The translations under genes and the position numbers were made by a program. 64,000 bases of DNA from Haliotis asinina (Eukaryota > Mollusca > Gastropoda > Lepetellida > Haliotidae): assembly GCF_037392515.1 (NCBI RefSeq), contig NC_090283.1, positions 30,582,249-30,646,248 of the forward strand, in the 5' to 3' direction. Of this stretch, positions 1-13,200 are shown piece after piece; the stretch's first letter is position 1, and every line of letters starts with the position of its first letter. The notes below the pieces were generated by a model. It was given only the letters and a program-made list of their open reading frames with translations. It was not told the DNA's origin and made no database searches.

Positions 1-480
1 TAATTATATAAGGAGGTGCGAGATACACACAGACCAAGGACACATACATTGCATGTGTACGTCTGCATGGTGTTGGATGTACAAGATTCACAGAGCTTAG
101 GACAATCACTCTGACTGTGTACTTCTATGAGGTGTGAAATGTACAAGACACACACAGACTCGGGACACATGCATTGACTGTGTACTTCTATACGGTGCAA
201 GATGTACAAGATATACAGAGATTTGGGTCACATACGTTGACTGTGCTTATCTGTAAGGCGTGTGATATGTAAGATACAAGGTGCACACAAACTTGGAACA
301 CATACATTGACTGCATATCTGTAAGGTGTGTGATGTACAAGGTACAAGGTACAAGGTACAAGGTACAAGGTACAAGGTACACACAGACTTGGGACACATC
401 CATTGACTGTGTACATCTGTAAAGTGTGATGTACAAAGTACAAGGTACACGCAGACTTGGGACACATACTATAAAGTACC
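1..480. repeat. Imperfect ~70-bp minisatellite with internal 7-bp repeat
   Basis: About six degenerate copies of a unit of roughly 70 bp recur, each carrying variants of cttgggacacatacattgac and tgtaaggtgtgtgatgtaca. At about 337-388 the unit has a nested tandem run of the 7-mer acaaggt. Short open frames on the minus strand come only from the repetition and have no protein-like composition. The array runs off the left edge of the window. Confidence 0.85.
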
Positions 481-1050
481 ATCCTGTGTGTGTACATAAA
501 ACGTCATAGAATGGAAAGATGGGAAACTTCCATTTGCGTTATGGAGCCAGGCGTCCAGAATAATAAACATATACACAATGTTCAGTTCATGTTCACGGAG
601 GAAGAAATACATCTACAGCTACTCCGCTGTTCCTACAGTACACAGTGATGGGGGGGGGGGCGCACAAGGGTTTCACAGATTGTACTCAGACAGGACAGAG
701 ATAGGCAGGCATCATAGGTGTGAAAGCTGCGACGGACGCATAGCGGGATTAAATGAAACACAAAAGAAAATTTTGATACTGGGGATGAAGGAAAAGATAT
801 TATGTATAAGCAGACTTGAACACATAGCCGATCTCCGTCTTCCAATATAATCATGCGCTCATGGCATATAAAAGTACAATTTTCATTCTCATGATAATTC
901 CAATAAATAACTTGCTCATTGTTATATCCCTTGATCTAAAACTACTGACATCACATGAAAGGGTTACCAAGGATATATCTCCGTGTCTCTATTTCTGTAT
1001 GACCACGCACTTGTATATGATCAGGTGGATAAGTTATTACAAGTGTACGT
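481..1050. other. Spacer, no gene recognised
   Basis: This stretch contains a run of ten G at about 651 and short frames on both strands (for example 578-850) with no recognisable domain. I see no splice-flanked conserved block and no repeat family here. Confidence 0.5.
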
Positions 1051-1051
1051 A

Positions 1052-1195
1052 ACGAGTAAGTGAATGAGTGTAGTTTTGTGCCGTTTTAGCAATATTCCAG
1101 CAATACAACTTCGGGGGACAGCAGAAAGGGGCTTCACATACTGTACTCATTTGAGGAATCGGACCTGGGTCAACCACTGGACTATCCCATCGCCC
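1052..1195 (-). repeat. tRNA-derived SINE, family A, antisense copy
   Basis: The copy starts with the GTGAGTG-type tail (degenerate: aagtgaatgagtgtagtttt) and passes through the core gcaatattccagcaata. It ends in a degenerate tRNA-like head with a decayed B-box (aggaatcggacctggg) and ccactggactatccca. Read on the minus strand it runs tRNA head to core to tail, like the clearer copies at 3809 and 23201. It is old and diverged. Confidence 0.7.
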
Positions 1196-3808
1196 ATACA
1201 TAAGGGCATATTCAAAGAATTCGGAAATAAATTTTTTACATACTCACCTGTCTGTCCAAGGGTAGCAAACGTACCTGCCACTACAAGATATATACACAGG
1301 CCCAACAGCCTGTCCATGCCCAGGTCTCGCCACAAACAATTCTCACACGTGTTGCAATGTCAGAACAAATTCATGCTATCTCTGCAGCAAATACAGAAAT
1401 CACGACACCTTTCAAACACCGACACCTTAACATCGACCAGATCTCTACAAATCATATCGATAGGACCAACGCAAGATTAAGGAATGGGAACAACCACTAA
1501 ATCATCTTCCTTTATGGCAAGGTTTAATCTGGGGAGCGCTCGGAGTGGCTCGGAGTTTATCTCGTGTGAGATCCGGCCATCTGAGAGCCTCGGGTATTGC
1601 AGGATCACTGTCAAACATGGCCATACGTCATGTCGCCGCGCATTGACCAGGAGGATGACTCGAACAGAACCTGGCAGTAGCGAAATAATCTCTAAAACTG
1701 TACCCAACACGGCTTGCTTTAACCACCTGGATCCCTAGGGTCTTTTTCAGGCCAACATTTTCGTAAGGTTTGAAAAGTGAACGTTGTGCGAGAATTGCAC
1801 TCGCGTGGTCCAGAATCTGCGCACGGCTATAAAATTAAACAGAATGTAAAATGGAAAACATTTCATTTCCCATCCTTTGGTATAAATATAACTGCGACTA
1901 CCACAGGGGGTGAGAAATAGACACTGCTAAACGTTGTCCAAAGCTTTTGTTTGCGTTAAAATACAGTAAATTTCGATTTTTTTCGTTTGCCATCTTTAAG
2001 GAAAGTGTGAGAGAAGAAAATACAGCTTGATATCTGAACGACATAAGTGTAAATGAAATGAATGTATGTGCTAATGCTTGACGTTATACGCACAAGAAAT
2101 TACCTGCAATAAATGTCCAAAATCGATTTTCTTCTATGACGTCAAACGTCGACAGAGAGGTCATGCATGTATAAAGATAAGGGGGCAAAGCCATGACCAT
2201 GATCAACCGGACATTGATCGTCATCAACTACCAGACAGATTTTGATATTTCCAAGCAGTAAATATCTACTCTCGGACCTGAGGAATGTCGGGGAATACCT
2301 TTTCACAGCGAGGGAATTCCCTTGCACTCGGGTACCTTAATGAACCTTGGACAAACATTGAAGTGGTGCATTGTGGTTAACATAAACAAACAACTCAAAA
2401 TTATCATTGAACGTTAATAACGTTGTAACGCCTCGACAAGAGCATGCGCACGTTGGAACATTAGTTCATGGCATCGCAATCCCAGTCACATCACAGCCTC
2501 TTTCTTATTGCGCAAATACTGCTACCACTAACAATCTCAGTTCCACTAACTTCATGTCATTGGGCTTCATTTCCAATTCTCACTTTTCAAACCTTGTCTT
2601 TTAGTTCGCTGGTAATAATTCAAATATTTGAACATGAAACTTTGCTGTTACTCGTCACGTTGTGTTGTTCGGTTCTGATTCGCCACCCGATGTTAGCTTG
2701 GTTGACTGACAAGTGTTTGGGGTGCTCTATGCTAATTGGCTAATGGTTTGGTAGGCGTGTCGTGTTATGTAAATGAGTCACCTGAGTCATGTCACGCCAA
2801 TACCGAATTCTTACACCGAAAATGTTAATCGGTGGTAACAAAGATATCAGTTTCGATGAATTTGATTATGTTTAAATAAAATATTGCTGAAAGCCTATAG
2901 TATTTGTTGTTGAATTTAATTATAAGTATTGAGTGTGTATTTCTTTCTTTGCATTGAGGTATGAAACTAAAAACCAATGCGCAAACTTTTGTAAGAATCC
3001 GTTCCGCCGATTCATACAGTTGTTATCCATATAGAATCTTACTTTCTTGTGACTCAACAGACTTCTAAAATGCCCATCAAACAGATCATCTTTCTGAACA
3101 AACTATGAGCCTTCAGCGTGTAAGCAAATGAACCAGCCAATCGGAAGCCGTCGTTATACTTGAGTGCACATCCACCCGCTATGACTAGGTTCGGTCTCCC
3201 GAGGGCTTCGTTTCGAGGGAAGTAAGCCCAAGTACAAAATATTGTACTTTTGAATCGCGATGGTACGATTATAATTTTGTTTATTTGGTTTTTACAAGCA
3301 GCAATGTATATTATATGTCATGAATAATTGTAATTTAATTAGGTTTGATTTTTTGGTTGCATGTGACCTTTAACGATGACGAGAAGCAAGTACTTTTTGT
3401 TTGTGACAAGCATAATCAGCGTTCGAAATACTGCTTGAAGGAACGGGTTATATTCAAGAGGAACTGAGAGATTCTCGCTTTCATTATTAAGAAATTCTTC
3501 ATATTTCAGGATAAAAGATCATTCGTAAAAATAAATGATGAATTCCAACTGAATGTGAACTATGTCGAGGATGAAGTGTTTTAAAAATGTCTATGATCAG
3601 AAGTAATTTATATTGCACTTGCCAACAGTATCCCAGGCCTTATGGTTAAAATACTACTGAATAAACTTCTGTTCTGGTGTGCCAAGGTGCCCACTGACAC
3701 AACGAATTGGCTTAGTTTATGGTCTTGAAAGCAATATTCCATCAATGTGAGTGTTGGGGTGGGTCAACAGACATGGTCGTCAGACATTGTTGCCATGACG
3801 TGAATTGA
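1196..3808. other. Spacer, no gene recognised
   Basis: Frames are open on both strands at 1477-1738, but neither resembles a known family and no splice-flanked exon is evident. The rest is AT-rich single-copy-looking sequence. A short GC-richer patch lies at about 3170-3250, with a small hairpin around gggcttcgtttcgaggg. Confidence 0.45.
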
Positions 3809-3957
3809 GGGGTGGTGGCGAAACCTTATGGTTGATGCGTCCAATAGTCACACCCGAGTTCGATTCCCTAATGGGTACAATGTGTGATGCCCGTTTTAGG
3901 TGTCCGTCGCTGTGTTATTGTTGGAATATTTCCAAAACCATACACACTCACTCGTGA
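3809..3957 (+). repeat. tRNA-derived SINE, family A, sense copy
   Basis: The tRNA-like head contains ggtggtggcgaaacct and a B-box-like gagttcgattccc. The core follows (acaatgtgtgatgcccgttt, then tgttggaatatttcc), and then the tail with cactcactcg. The B-box fixes the orientation. This copy shows the element order well: head, conserved core with tggtgtccc-like motif, tail shared with family B. Confidence 0.75.
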
Positions 3958-4632
3958 ATATAACACTCCTCTTCCGTTAGACAAGTGAACGCCTTAACTT
4001 CAAGGTCCCCTGGTGTCCATCCGTGGCCTATAGACTACGATGGTTCTGAGGGACTGCCGTTTCATCCCTTTCAATGTTATAATTCATCTGCTTCTTTGCA
4101 CCAGATGCTGCGACAGGATAAACATTTCTGTTTCTGTGGGTACATGGTTCCCTCTGGGATACTGGATGTCCAGGATTCATTCCAGCAAAGGACGAGAACT
4201 GCTTCGTCCACAATGGGTCTGACCTTATCAAGTACATTACAGGTAGATACACTGGGGCATAAGAGTTAAATTATGTCATATTAGAGAACTGCTCTATGCT
4301 GAAAGACTATCTTCCTTTCATGTTATCACCCTAACGAGGTGTTTGGAATTTTTGGAATACTTCAAACGGTGACATTAACTGCCAAGAATCTGCCACTAAA
4401 ATGGCCATGTATCAAACCACGAAGACAGTAAGTTGGGAATTTTTGCCAAAGCATAGAATAACATTAATGACATTTGGACAGTTCGATTTTGGAACATGTT
4501 GAGCATGTCACTGGAACAGTGAGTATCAGTGCAGCACATTAACATCAGAGGATGGAGCATGGAGGGAGCAGTCACAAATGTACATCCAAGTTGGTATGGT
4601 GATAATGCAGTAATTTCAAGTACACAGTCAGT

Positions 4633-4876
4633 CAGTGAGTGAGTTTAGTTTTACATCGCACTTAGCAATATTCCAGCTATATGGCGACGGTCTGTAAATA
4701 ATCGAGTCTGGACCAGACAATCCAGTGATCAACAACATGAGCATCGATCTGCACAATGGGGAACCGATGACATGTGTCAACCAAGTCAGCTAGTCTGACC
4801 ACCCGATTCCGTTAGTCGACAAGCATAGTCACCTTTTATGGCAAGCATGGGTTGCTGAAGGCCTATTCTACCCCGG
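4633..4876 (-). repeat. SINE, family B, antisense copy
   Basis: The copy begins with gtgagtgagtttagttttac, then caatattccagctatatggc and ctgtaaataatcgagtctgg. It ends near ttgctgaaggcctattctac. About 245 bp are present with few gaps. Its gtgagtgagtttag tail matches that of family A, but the body is unrelated. Confidence 0.85.
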
Positions 4877-5142
4877 GACCTTCACAGGTATCAAGTACAC
4901 AGAATTTACAAGGAATGTCAATGGGGCTAATAAAAAAAAAAAAAAAAAAAAAAAAAACCCTTCCCATTATTATTAAGTCAATCCTTCCTTGTGCTGAAGT
5001 TGATTACCAGACAATACATAATTATCTCTTCGAAAACATTTATTCAAACTTGAAGTCTGTCATACATAACATTCATACTCTGTCATTCTGACATTAGCCG
5101 ACAGTCTGTGGTCACTGCTCAATCAGTGGGGGTGACACCAGG
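4877..5142. repeat. Poly(A) tract and AT-rich spacer
   Basis: A run of about 27 A lies at 4931-4957 immediately downstream of the family B SINE. The remainder to 5142 is AT-rich with no recognised feature. Confidence 0.6.
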
Positions 5143-5413
5143 ACTCAATTTTTCAAAACAAACTTTTTACTCAAATCTCAAACTGATTTTCACAATTTGA
5201 AAACAGCTGCATTCATAACTCAAACTGGATTTTTAAATTATAAAAAGCCATACAACTGAAGTAATCTCTATCCACCAAATTCAAATTGTCTACTTACGTT
5301 TGGATTTTACACCAATTTCAGTTCATTCTGTAAAACACATTTCAAATTTGAGTAAAAAGTCGAACTTGAGTCAAAACTCAGACTTAGGTTTGTTTTGAGA
5401 AATCTGGGCCAGA
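5143..5413. mobile_element. MITE-like inverted repeat, ~270 bp
   Basis: The left end reads ttttcaaaacaaactttttactcaaat. The right end, reverse-complemented, reads tctcaaaacaaac, then later gactttttactcaaatttg. The arms match in these two blocks with an extra segment in the right arm. There is no coding capacity. Such non-autonomous inverted repeats are mobilised by DNA transposases; the family is not identified. Confidence 0.55.
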
Positions 5414-5704
5414 ACTAGTCTGGGGTTCACCATCTACTACTTCAATTACACAAATCATTATTATTGTCACATACATCAGTTACAATAAATATTATTTAAT
5501 TATTTTTTTTCTCAGATTATCTCATATCCTTGTTAAGTATTCTTCGGCCACACAGTTCAAGTTGTATTAGTGGCCTGGATAGACATGAAATTGCTAACTT
5601 CTGCTGCTCATTGAGTCAGCTTTACAGGATGATTGTATCTGGAACAGCATTTCTACCATCTAAATCTGAATCTCAAACATTCTCACTGATTCAGCTGATA
5701 GGGT

Positions 5705-5890
5705 GATGAAATCTCATGTCAACACGTGGTCACATGTCAACCCATGAGGTCATATGTCAACACATGATATCACTTGTCAAGTCGACCAGTAAAGTCACAT
5801 GTCAATCCATGAGGTTACATGTCAACTCATGAGGACACACGCCAACCTACGAAGTGACATGTTATTCCACGAGGCTGCACGTCACTAGAG
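5705..5890. repeat. ~22-bp minisatellite
   Basis: Degenerate tandem copies of gtcacatgtcaacccatgag are present, about eight in number. Confidence 0.75.
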
Positions 5891-6454
5891 GAGCTCACAC
5901 CAAGGCCGTCACATGTAACAATGACCTCATGAAAAACATGGAAACTGTCCACCTCAAAACCACTTTTCTTATTATGCAAAATTACAAAGTAACTAACTGT
6001 CACGCGAGTACACATTGTGCTGGTACTATGTACTCATACACAATGTATCAAGCAGTGATGTGAACTTCAACATGGCAAGAATCACCTTAGAAATGAAAGA
6101 TTTAAATAGAATATACTTCACTAATCTTCATGTACATACAAATAAACTTTCTATTACATCACACTTGCTAAATACACAGAGCATGCTGAAACTCAGAGAA
6201 AAGTAACGATTTTGATACTTGGTCCATCTTCATCACAGACAGTGGTATCAAACGTGTAGATTATTCAGTCATCACAACACTGTCAACAGCCTTCATTTCA
6301 AAAATGGTCACATGATAATAGAGAATGACGGTATACAGGAACTCAGAAATAATGTTTTCAAAGTATTAAATTATCTTTTTCCTGACTACTGCACATTGTT
6401 TCATATGATCTACCAAATTCTGAATAACCATTTAACAGTAGGCTGATTATTCAT

Positions 6455-6815
6455 GCCACACTCAGTCACACACATAGTAGCACAGTCACAGTAGTCACAC
6501 ACAGAGTAGTACACTCAGTCACACAGTAACATACACTCACAGTAATGCACACACAGAGTAATGCACACTCACAGTCACACACACAGTAACAGTCACACAG
6601 AGTAACATACACTCACACACACAGTCACACACAGAGAAAAAGTCACACAGAGTAACATACACTCACACACACAGTCACACACAGTAACAGTCACACACAG
6701 TAACAATCACTCACACACACAGTACCATAGTCACACACACAGTAACAGTCACACACAGTTACATACAGTCACACACAGAGCAACATACACACAGAGTAAC
6801 ATACACTCACACAAT
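6455..6815. repeat. CA-rich compound microsatellite
   Basis: Irregular alternation of acacacag, agtaac and cagtcac motifs. It lies about 300 bp beyond the UBAC2 stop codon, in the 3' flank of that gene. Confidence 0.85.
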
Positions 6816-7123
6816 GAGTCAGGACCACGACAAACTCGCCATGTTCATGACACAGCAAATTAATTCTTCTCTGGGCAGGTTAAAGCCCACACAGTTACTA
6901 TGGAAGGCTCAATCACACCTGAGCATGCTTCAAGGGTGTTGAAAGTAATTGGTCCAATCAAATTCCATGATTCATGGGAAACATCCACTACCTCCAATGG
7001 CATGCAGCAACACAAGTGAGCGGTGTTGATGATTGGAAGTGAAACTTCCATCCCAGTACGTACTGTCTACATAATGACACATGGCAGTTTAATAAGACAA
7101 AGCTTGGCATTGTTAATCCTGTG

Positions 7124-7234
7124 TTATGTCTCCTGTAGCAGAACATTGGTTGCCATGGAAATGTCATTGTTGGTAACTTGAAGAGCATGCCGGACTCTAT
7201 CCTGGCTAAATCCCATCTCGACAAGTCGCTGGAC
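7124..7234 (-). CDS. UBAC2: UBAC2 last exon, UBA domain
   Basis: After acceptor cactttgtag the exon encodes VQRLVEMGFSQDRVRHALQ and TNNDISMATNVLLQET, then TAA. The MGF loop and LL near the C-terminus are the ubiquitin-binding signature of UBA domains. The exon lies 3.7 kb from its neighbour, across the 30-bp minisatellite intron. Confidence 0.93.
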   Translation of the reverse strand, partial: VQRLVEMGFSQDRVRHALQVTNNDISMATNVLLQET

Positions 7235-10200
7235 CTACAAAGTGAAAATGAGATACAAAAGTCAGGAATTGTACAGTTTTGCAATTTTTTGCCAGTCAGC
7301 AGTATCAATGCTATCTGTAGGTCAGCACTAGTGGTTAAAAGTATGAATAACATTATATGACATCATACATCTTTCCTGATCCTTGATCCCCCTGCAACTA
7401 TTCTCATTGAAACTCCCTATTTTGTTAATAAGTTTTAACATTAGGGCTGTGACAACCAGGACTTTCCCCTCAAGTCTGGAGTCTGGATAACCTAAAATCA
7501 CTGGAATATGCACTTCTGGTTCAATCAAATCACTTGCAAATAAACAAGATCTGAAACAGAAAGGACAATTTCCCTAACTACCTGAATATTCAGTTACTTG
7601 CATTTCCAGTTAAATGGCCTTGACCTTGAGATCTCATCATAAGATATCGAGCCTATTATACGCTATTAACATATGTCCAAGACATTTTATCTTACCTCTT
7701 ACATGAATGTCATTTTCCGATCAGCTAAGCGATCTTCAATTATTTCAATATACCCTACTCACAAGCGAGGTACATTGCAATGTACCATGCCGCAGCCAAT
7801 AGCAACTCATTCGGTACTTTGTGGTAGTACTTCTTTATCTCGAATAACATTGAACATTGGTAACATTGGTACCATCACCAGAACAGTGAATCACTCATGA
7901 TGCACAGAAAGCACTGATGCTGGGCGAATACAATTCGATGAAAGGGTGATAAGTCTATGTCTGTTTTCCTTGTTTCATCTGCAAAATCTAAGGATGGCTG
8001 CTAAAAGATTTGCCTCGCATTCCAAACAATAAATTTTGACAAAATGTTCAAATGTAGTCCCTGTGAATATTCAGAAGGGGAATTACACCACAGTGCCTTT
8101 ACTAAGACAATACCTCCAAGAAAAACAGCAAGACTTCAATCATTTGATTCACACAGGTTGGCTGTATGACCTGATACTCATGCTTAAAACAGTTCAGAAT
8201 TAACATTGAGGTGTTCGGTTAGATAAATATGTTATTCACCGGTCCTTCGGGTTCAGGGAACACAAACAAACATTAAGGGTGCATCAACCCATGCCCCTAT
8301 GTCCAGTGAACATCTTATAATGTATATACTATCAGTTGTCTGCTTCTCTCGAGGGTAATGCCGATGTATGCCTCTATGTATCAGTGTCACCCGAGCCAGT
8401 AGGTGAGGGATAACACCGGTACACAAAGGTATACGTCAGTCCGTACTGTCCAAGGGAGAAGCATACAGCGTATTTATCTTACCACTATGTTAAATGTACA
8501 AAATATCATTTTATTCTGAAGAACAATACCAACTTAATAACATGTAAACAAAATGGGGTCTGCCTCGCGAATGGACTTATAAAATCATTAAAACATATTC
8601 TGAGAGCGTGAAACTGCTATAAAATGGTAAGTGCAAACAATTCAATGTATAAAATATTGTAAAATGGGGCAGTGAAAGTCAGTAAAATAAATCTGTACAT
8701 ACTAAGCTCAATAATAGCTAATCGAGCGGTTTCCAAGTCCGGGAACTGTATGCATAACATTATGATGTCACATGATTGTTAGAAATTCAGCTTCTCAGTA
8801 AAGAGTTTGGCAGCGGGTAATTTTTTTTTACATGGAGACTTATCAAAGTGTTATAAACCAGTTAAACTAAATTATTTTACATGAAGGTATGATAAAAATC
8901 TTTCTGTGATCTTGTCTTTGACCTGACTTTGACACTCAGCTCCATCCAAACACATATGAGAAAAGTACTTGTTGCAGTCTATGGCATTCTTACAAAGAAG
9001 ATATCTCTTTACCAACCTAACACTACATCCTGAAAACAAGATGTCATCAATATCCCCTGCAATTGCAAAATACTGTTCATGAATATGTATACTAGTTATA
9101 ATGATGTCAACTGTTCTGACAAAGTAGAAGGAGAGTATTGACAATATTTTATTCAGAAATCCCAAACTACCAAAAGGCACCAGTACACCTCAAGATCTAT
9201 CTATGTGCCAGTTCTGGTGAAGAAATAGTGAATGGTTTTGAAGTTCTGGTCTGGAAAAGAGCACATCCACCAAATTTAGTCAAAGTCAAACTTGTTGCCA
9301 TGGAAACGTAAAAAATATTTTATTCAGAATTCAAAAACTACCAAAAGGGACCAGTACACCACCAGATCTATCTATGTGCCAAATTTGGTGAAAAAATAGT
9401 GAACAGTTTGAAGTCCTGCTCCGGAAATGTGCATGAACGCACTGACAAATACATGGAAGCATGGATGGAGTCTATTTTAATACCCATTGCAAAACGTGTT
9501 GTTGGGGATAAATATCATCAAAGCTTATTTCAAACTCAGTGACCTATCCCTTCAATGTTATCCAGATACACATGACCAGGTCTATAAAGAAAAACAGAGC
9601 AGGTATCAGATGCCTTTTGCATCTGTCATGACAGGTTTGAGAGTGAAAATGTGAGTCTTCAGAGACCTTTAATTGAGATATGATGAAATGATGACATGAG
9701 GTATGAAACATGAGTGAGTGAGTTTAAACTTAAAGTCACGTCAGCACTATTTCAGCCATATCGTGACTATGAAACATGATGACAAGGCAGATGAGACATG
9801 ATGACATGCTGGATGAAACATGAAGAAATGATGATATGCTGGATGAAACATGATGAAATGATGACATGCTGGATGAGACATGAGGAAATGATGACACGCT
9901 TCATGAATTATGATGAAATGATGACATACTGAATGAGACATAGGGAGATGACGACAAAATGATGACATGCTGGATGAGACATGAAGCAGTGATGAAATAC
10001 TGGATGAGACATGAGGAAATGATGACATGCTTAATGAATTATGAGGAAATGATGACATACTGGATGAGCCATGAGGAAATGATGACATACTAGATGAGAC
10101 ATGAGGAAATGATGACATACTGAATGAGAAAAGAGGAAATGATGACATACTGAATGAGAAAATGATGACATACTGGATGAGACATGAGGAAATGATGACA

Positions 10201-13200
10201 TGCTGGATGAAACATGAGGAAATGATGAAATATTGGATGAGATGTGAGGAAATGGTGACATACTGGATGAGACATGACGAAATGATGACATACTGAATGA
10301 GACATGAGGAAATGATGACATACTGGATGAAACATGAGGAAATGATGACATACTGAATGAGAAAAGAGGAAATGATGACGTACTGAATGAGAAAATGATG
10401 ACATACTGGATGAGACATGAGGAAATGATGAAATATTGGATGAGACATGAGGAAATGGTGACATACTGGATGAGACATGACGAAATGATGACATACTGAA
10501 TGAGACATGAGGAAATGATGACATACTGGATGAGACATGAGGAAATGATGACATACTGGATGAGATGAGGAAATGATGACATGCTGGATGAGACATGAGG
10601 CAGTGATGAAATACTGGATGAGACATGAGGAAATGATGGCATGCTGGATGAGACATGACAAAATGATGACATGCTGGATGAGACCTGAGGAAATGATGAC
10701 ATGCTGGATGAGACCTGAGGAAATGATGGCATGCTGAATGAGTCATGAGGAAATGATGGCATGCTGAATGAGTCATGAGGAAATGATGGCATGCTGAATG
10801 AGTCATGAGGAAATGATGGCATGCTGAATGAGTCATGAGGAAATGATGACATGCTGGATAGGGCATGATGACATGCGGAATATGAGATAATGAGATATGA
10901 TGAAGTGATGACGTCCTAGATAAGACACAATGACAGGCTGAATGATGACCACCATGTGATAAGTGTACTGACCTGTTCCTCAAGCTGTGGACCTGTGAGG
11001 TCAGAGTTGTGGTTGTCAGTGGGGACAGCATCTGCTGAATGACAACAAGACAGTTTGAAGTTCAAAATTTGCTTTACGGGTTGGTGTTAACAATACTTGC
11101 AACTGAAGCAAACATATCAGGACTTCTAGCAACAATAGACAACCTTTACTTGTGTATCACCAGTTCCGCAGACTAAGCCAGTGCAACATCTCAAAGTCAT
11201 GTAGATTTCATGTGTTGACAATGGCATATAATTACTACAACCAGATTTCCTGCAGAAGTCAGTCCATTGGAGATCATTGAAGTACACACCACCACTTTTC
11301 GAAGTCTCATCAGAAAGCAAATCTTTCCTGACAGCACTAAAAGGTCAGCCATGAACTTTAATCATGAACATATACTAAATGCACTCACCTTGAGAAACAT
11401 GACACATGCAAATTGCTTTCAGTTTCCCCAACTGGACATCCAACACACTAGGATAGCACAAAACAGGTGTCTTACTTACCACAGCAGCAAACACACGGAC
11501 AATATGTTAGTCCTTGACAAACATTGGGTAAACTGCATTTTACGGGTCCCCGGAAGTGTACGTGACAGACATGCGCAGAAGCCATATTTACATCGAAGCG
11601 AGCACTAACGCTGACGCCATTTTTTGTTTACTCCGGCGAGTTACTGCCGCTGTTCTATGGCCTTGTTTGACCTATTAAATTACCTTTGGGTTATAATCGA
11701 GAATCAGCTCAAGACCTTCATTCCTCAACATTATTTTAGGGTCAGTATTATGTCATGGTATTGTCAACTGCAGTGTTTATTCATTTTTTAAGATCACGAT
11801 ACAATTTCCCAGTGCTAACCGAATGTATGATTTTTTTGCAATCTCATATTTCAACAGAATGGGGGGTTTTAGGGGGGCAGGTGCCCCCCTACATTATTTT
11901 TACATATTACTTATCATTTCTTTTCTATTCCTAATAAACAAAAAGAGGTAAGTTTATTTGATGTCTAATATCAAAACGCTTCACTTACATTACAAGAAGA
12001 AACCTCCGCTTGCATTAAATTTATCCGAATCCTGAACACCATTTTCTTTATTTTCAATTTCAATCATTAAAGTATGCATGGTTTTTTTGGGGTTGTCAAA
12101 CGCACGGCGGATAAACGCAAGAAATGTTACAAAAGGATCATCAAAACAACGTAAATATTTTTACCTCACGATGAACTATCAAACAATCCTTTCGCAGTTC
12201 CATACCTGGGCAGGGACGCTTTCACCACTCTCCACGTACTCTCAGTTTTATTTGTGTACACACCATTCTCTGCATTCACAAATTCCTTACCATGATTTAC
12301 TGTCGCATGCACATATCCCATCTCATTCAAGTTGTGGCATACCTAGTAACCCACTACCTTATTTGGAACATTCGACACGTGCGTCCACATCTGACCAATC
12401 AGAGAAAAGGAACGTCATGAGGATTTCCCTTTGATTACTAACGATTGGATTAATGTTTTGGAGTATTACTAAAATTCGTGTTTAAAACTGTCGTCTTTCA
12501 GACGAAGTTTTAAACTAAACTTTTGCCAGTAAACACGAAAATGACCTCTAAATTCGTCTAAAATGCCTCCTAATGGAGATCAGCCCGCTCTCGCATGCTT
12601 TTCTTTTATATATGACGCGCTGCGCGCGTCGCTTACTGCCAAAGGCAGTAAGCTCGCGCCGAAGGCGCGTACACATTACTATAGAATACATTCTACTTCC
12701 GGGTGACTGCCGAAGGCAGGGACCCGTAAACTGCAGGTGTCCCCAAACATTTATGTACCTACCCCTATTATTCCGTTGCCGTAAGCCAGGTGGTATCAGA
12801 AAGTCTGGGTTTCCAAATATACCAGGCCCATTTGCTACGTTCTGTAAAAGACATGGAAGTAGGAGTTAGTGACACGACTATCAAAGAACCTCAACAGAGT
12901 ATCTGTATTGCCAACCCACCAGGGGCTCCTTTCATGAAGTAACCTTTGCAAAGGCTAACACTAATTTGTATATTTCAGACAATACAGTAATTAATAACCA
13001 TTCATTGTATTACTTATGATTACATAAAGTGTTACTTTTATATGTCAGCTTGTGAGAACTGTATTGTTATTACTCCATTCATTGTTGCAGGGTGTCAATG
13101 TGCCATCTGTATGAATTCAGTCAACGAATAAACAGTTCTCACATCCCAGCCTGTGTCATCGTGAATACACTCACCAGACCATCTTTGTGGGTATTACATT

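Noticed and set aside
578-850. 90-codon plus-strand frame
   Set aside because: No recognisable domain, a ten-G run inside it, and an overlapping frame on the other strand.
1477-1738. Frames open on both strands, possible gene
   Set aside because: No splice sites, domain or repeat relationship could be supported.
9747-11031. Long minus-strand Ser/His-rich frames of about 270-310 codons
   Set aside because: They come from the 30-bp array, whose period keeps every frame open, and lie inside a well-supported UBAC2 intron.
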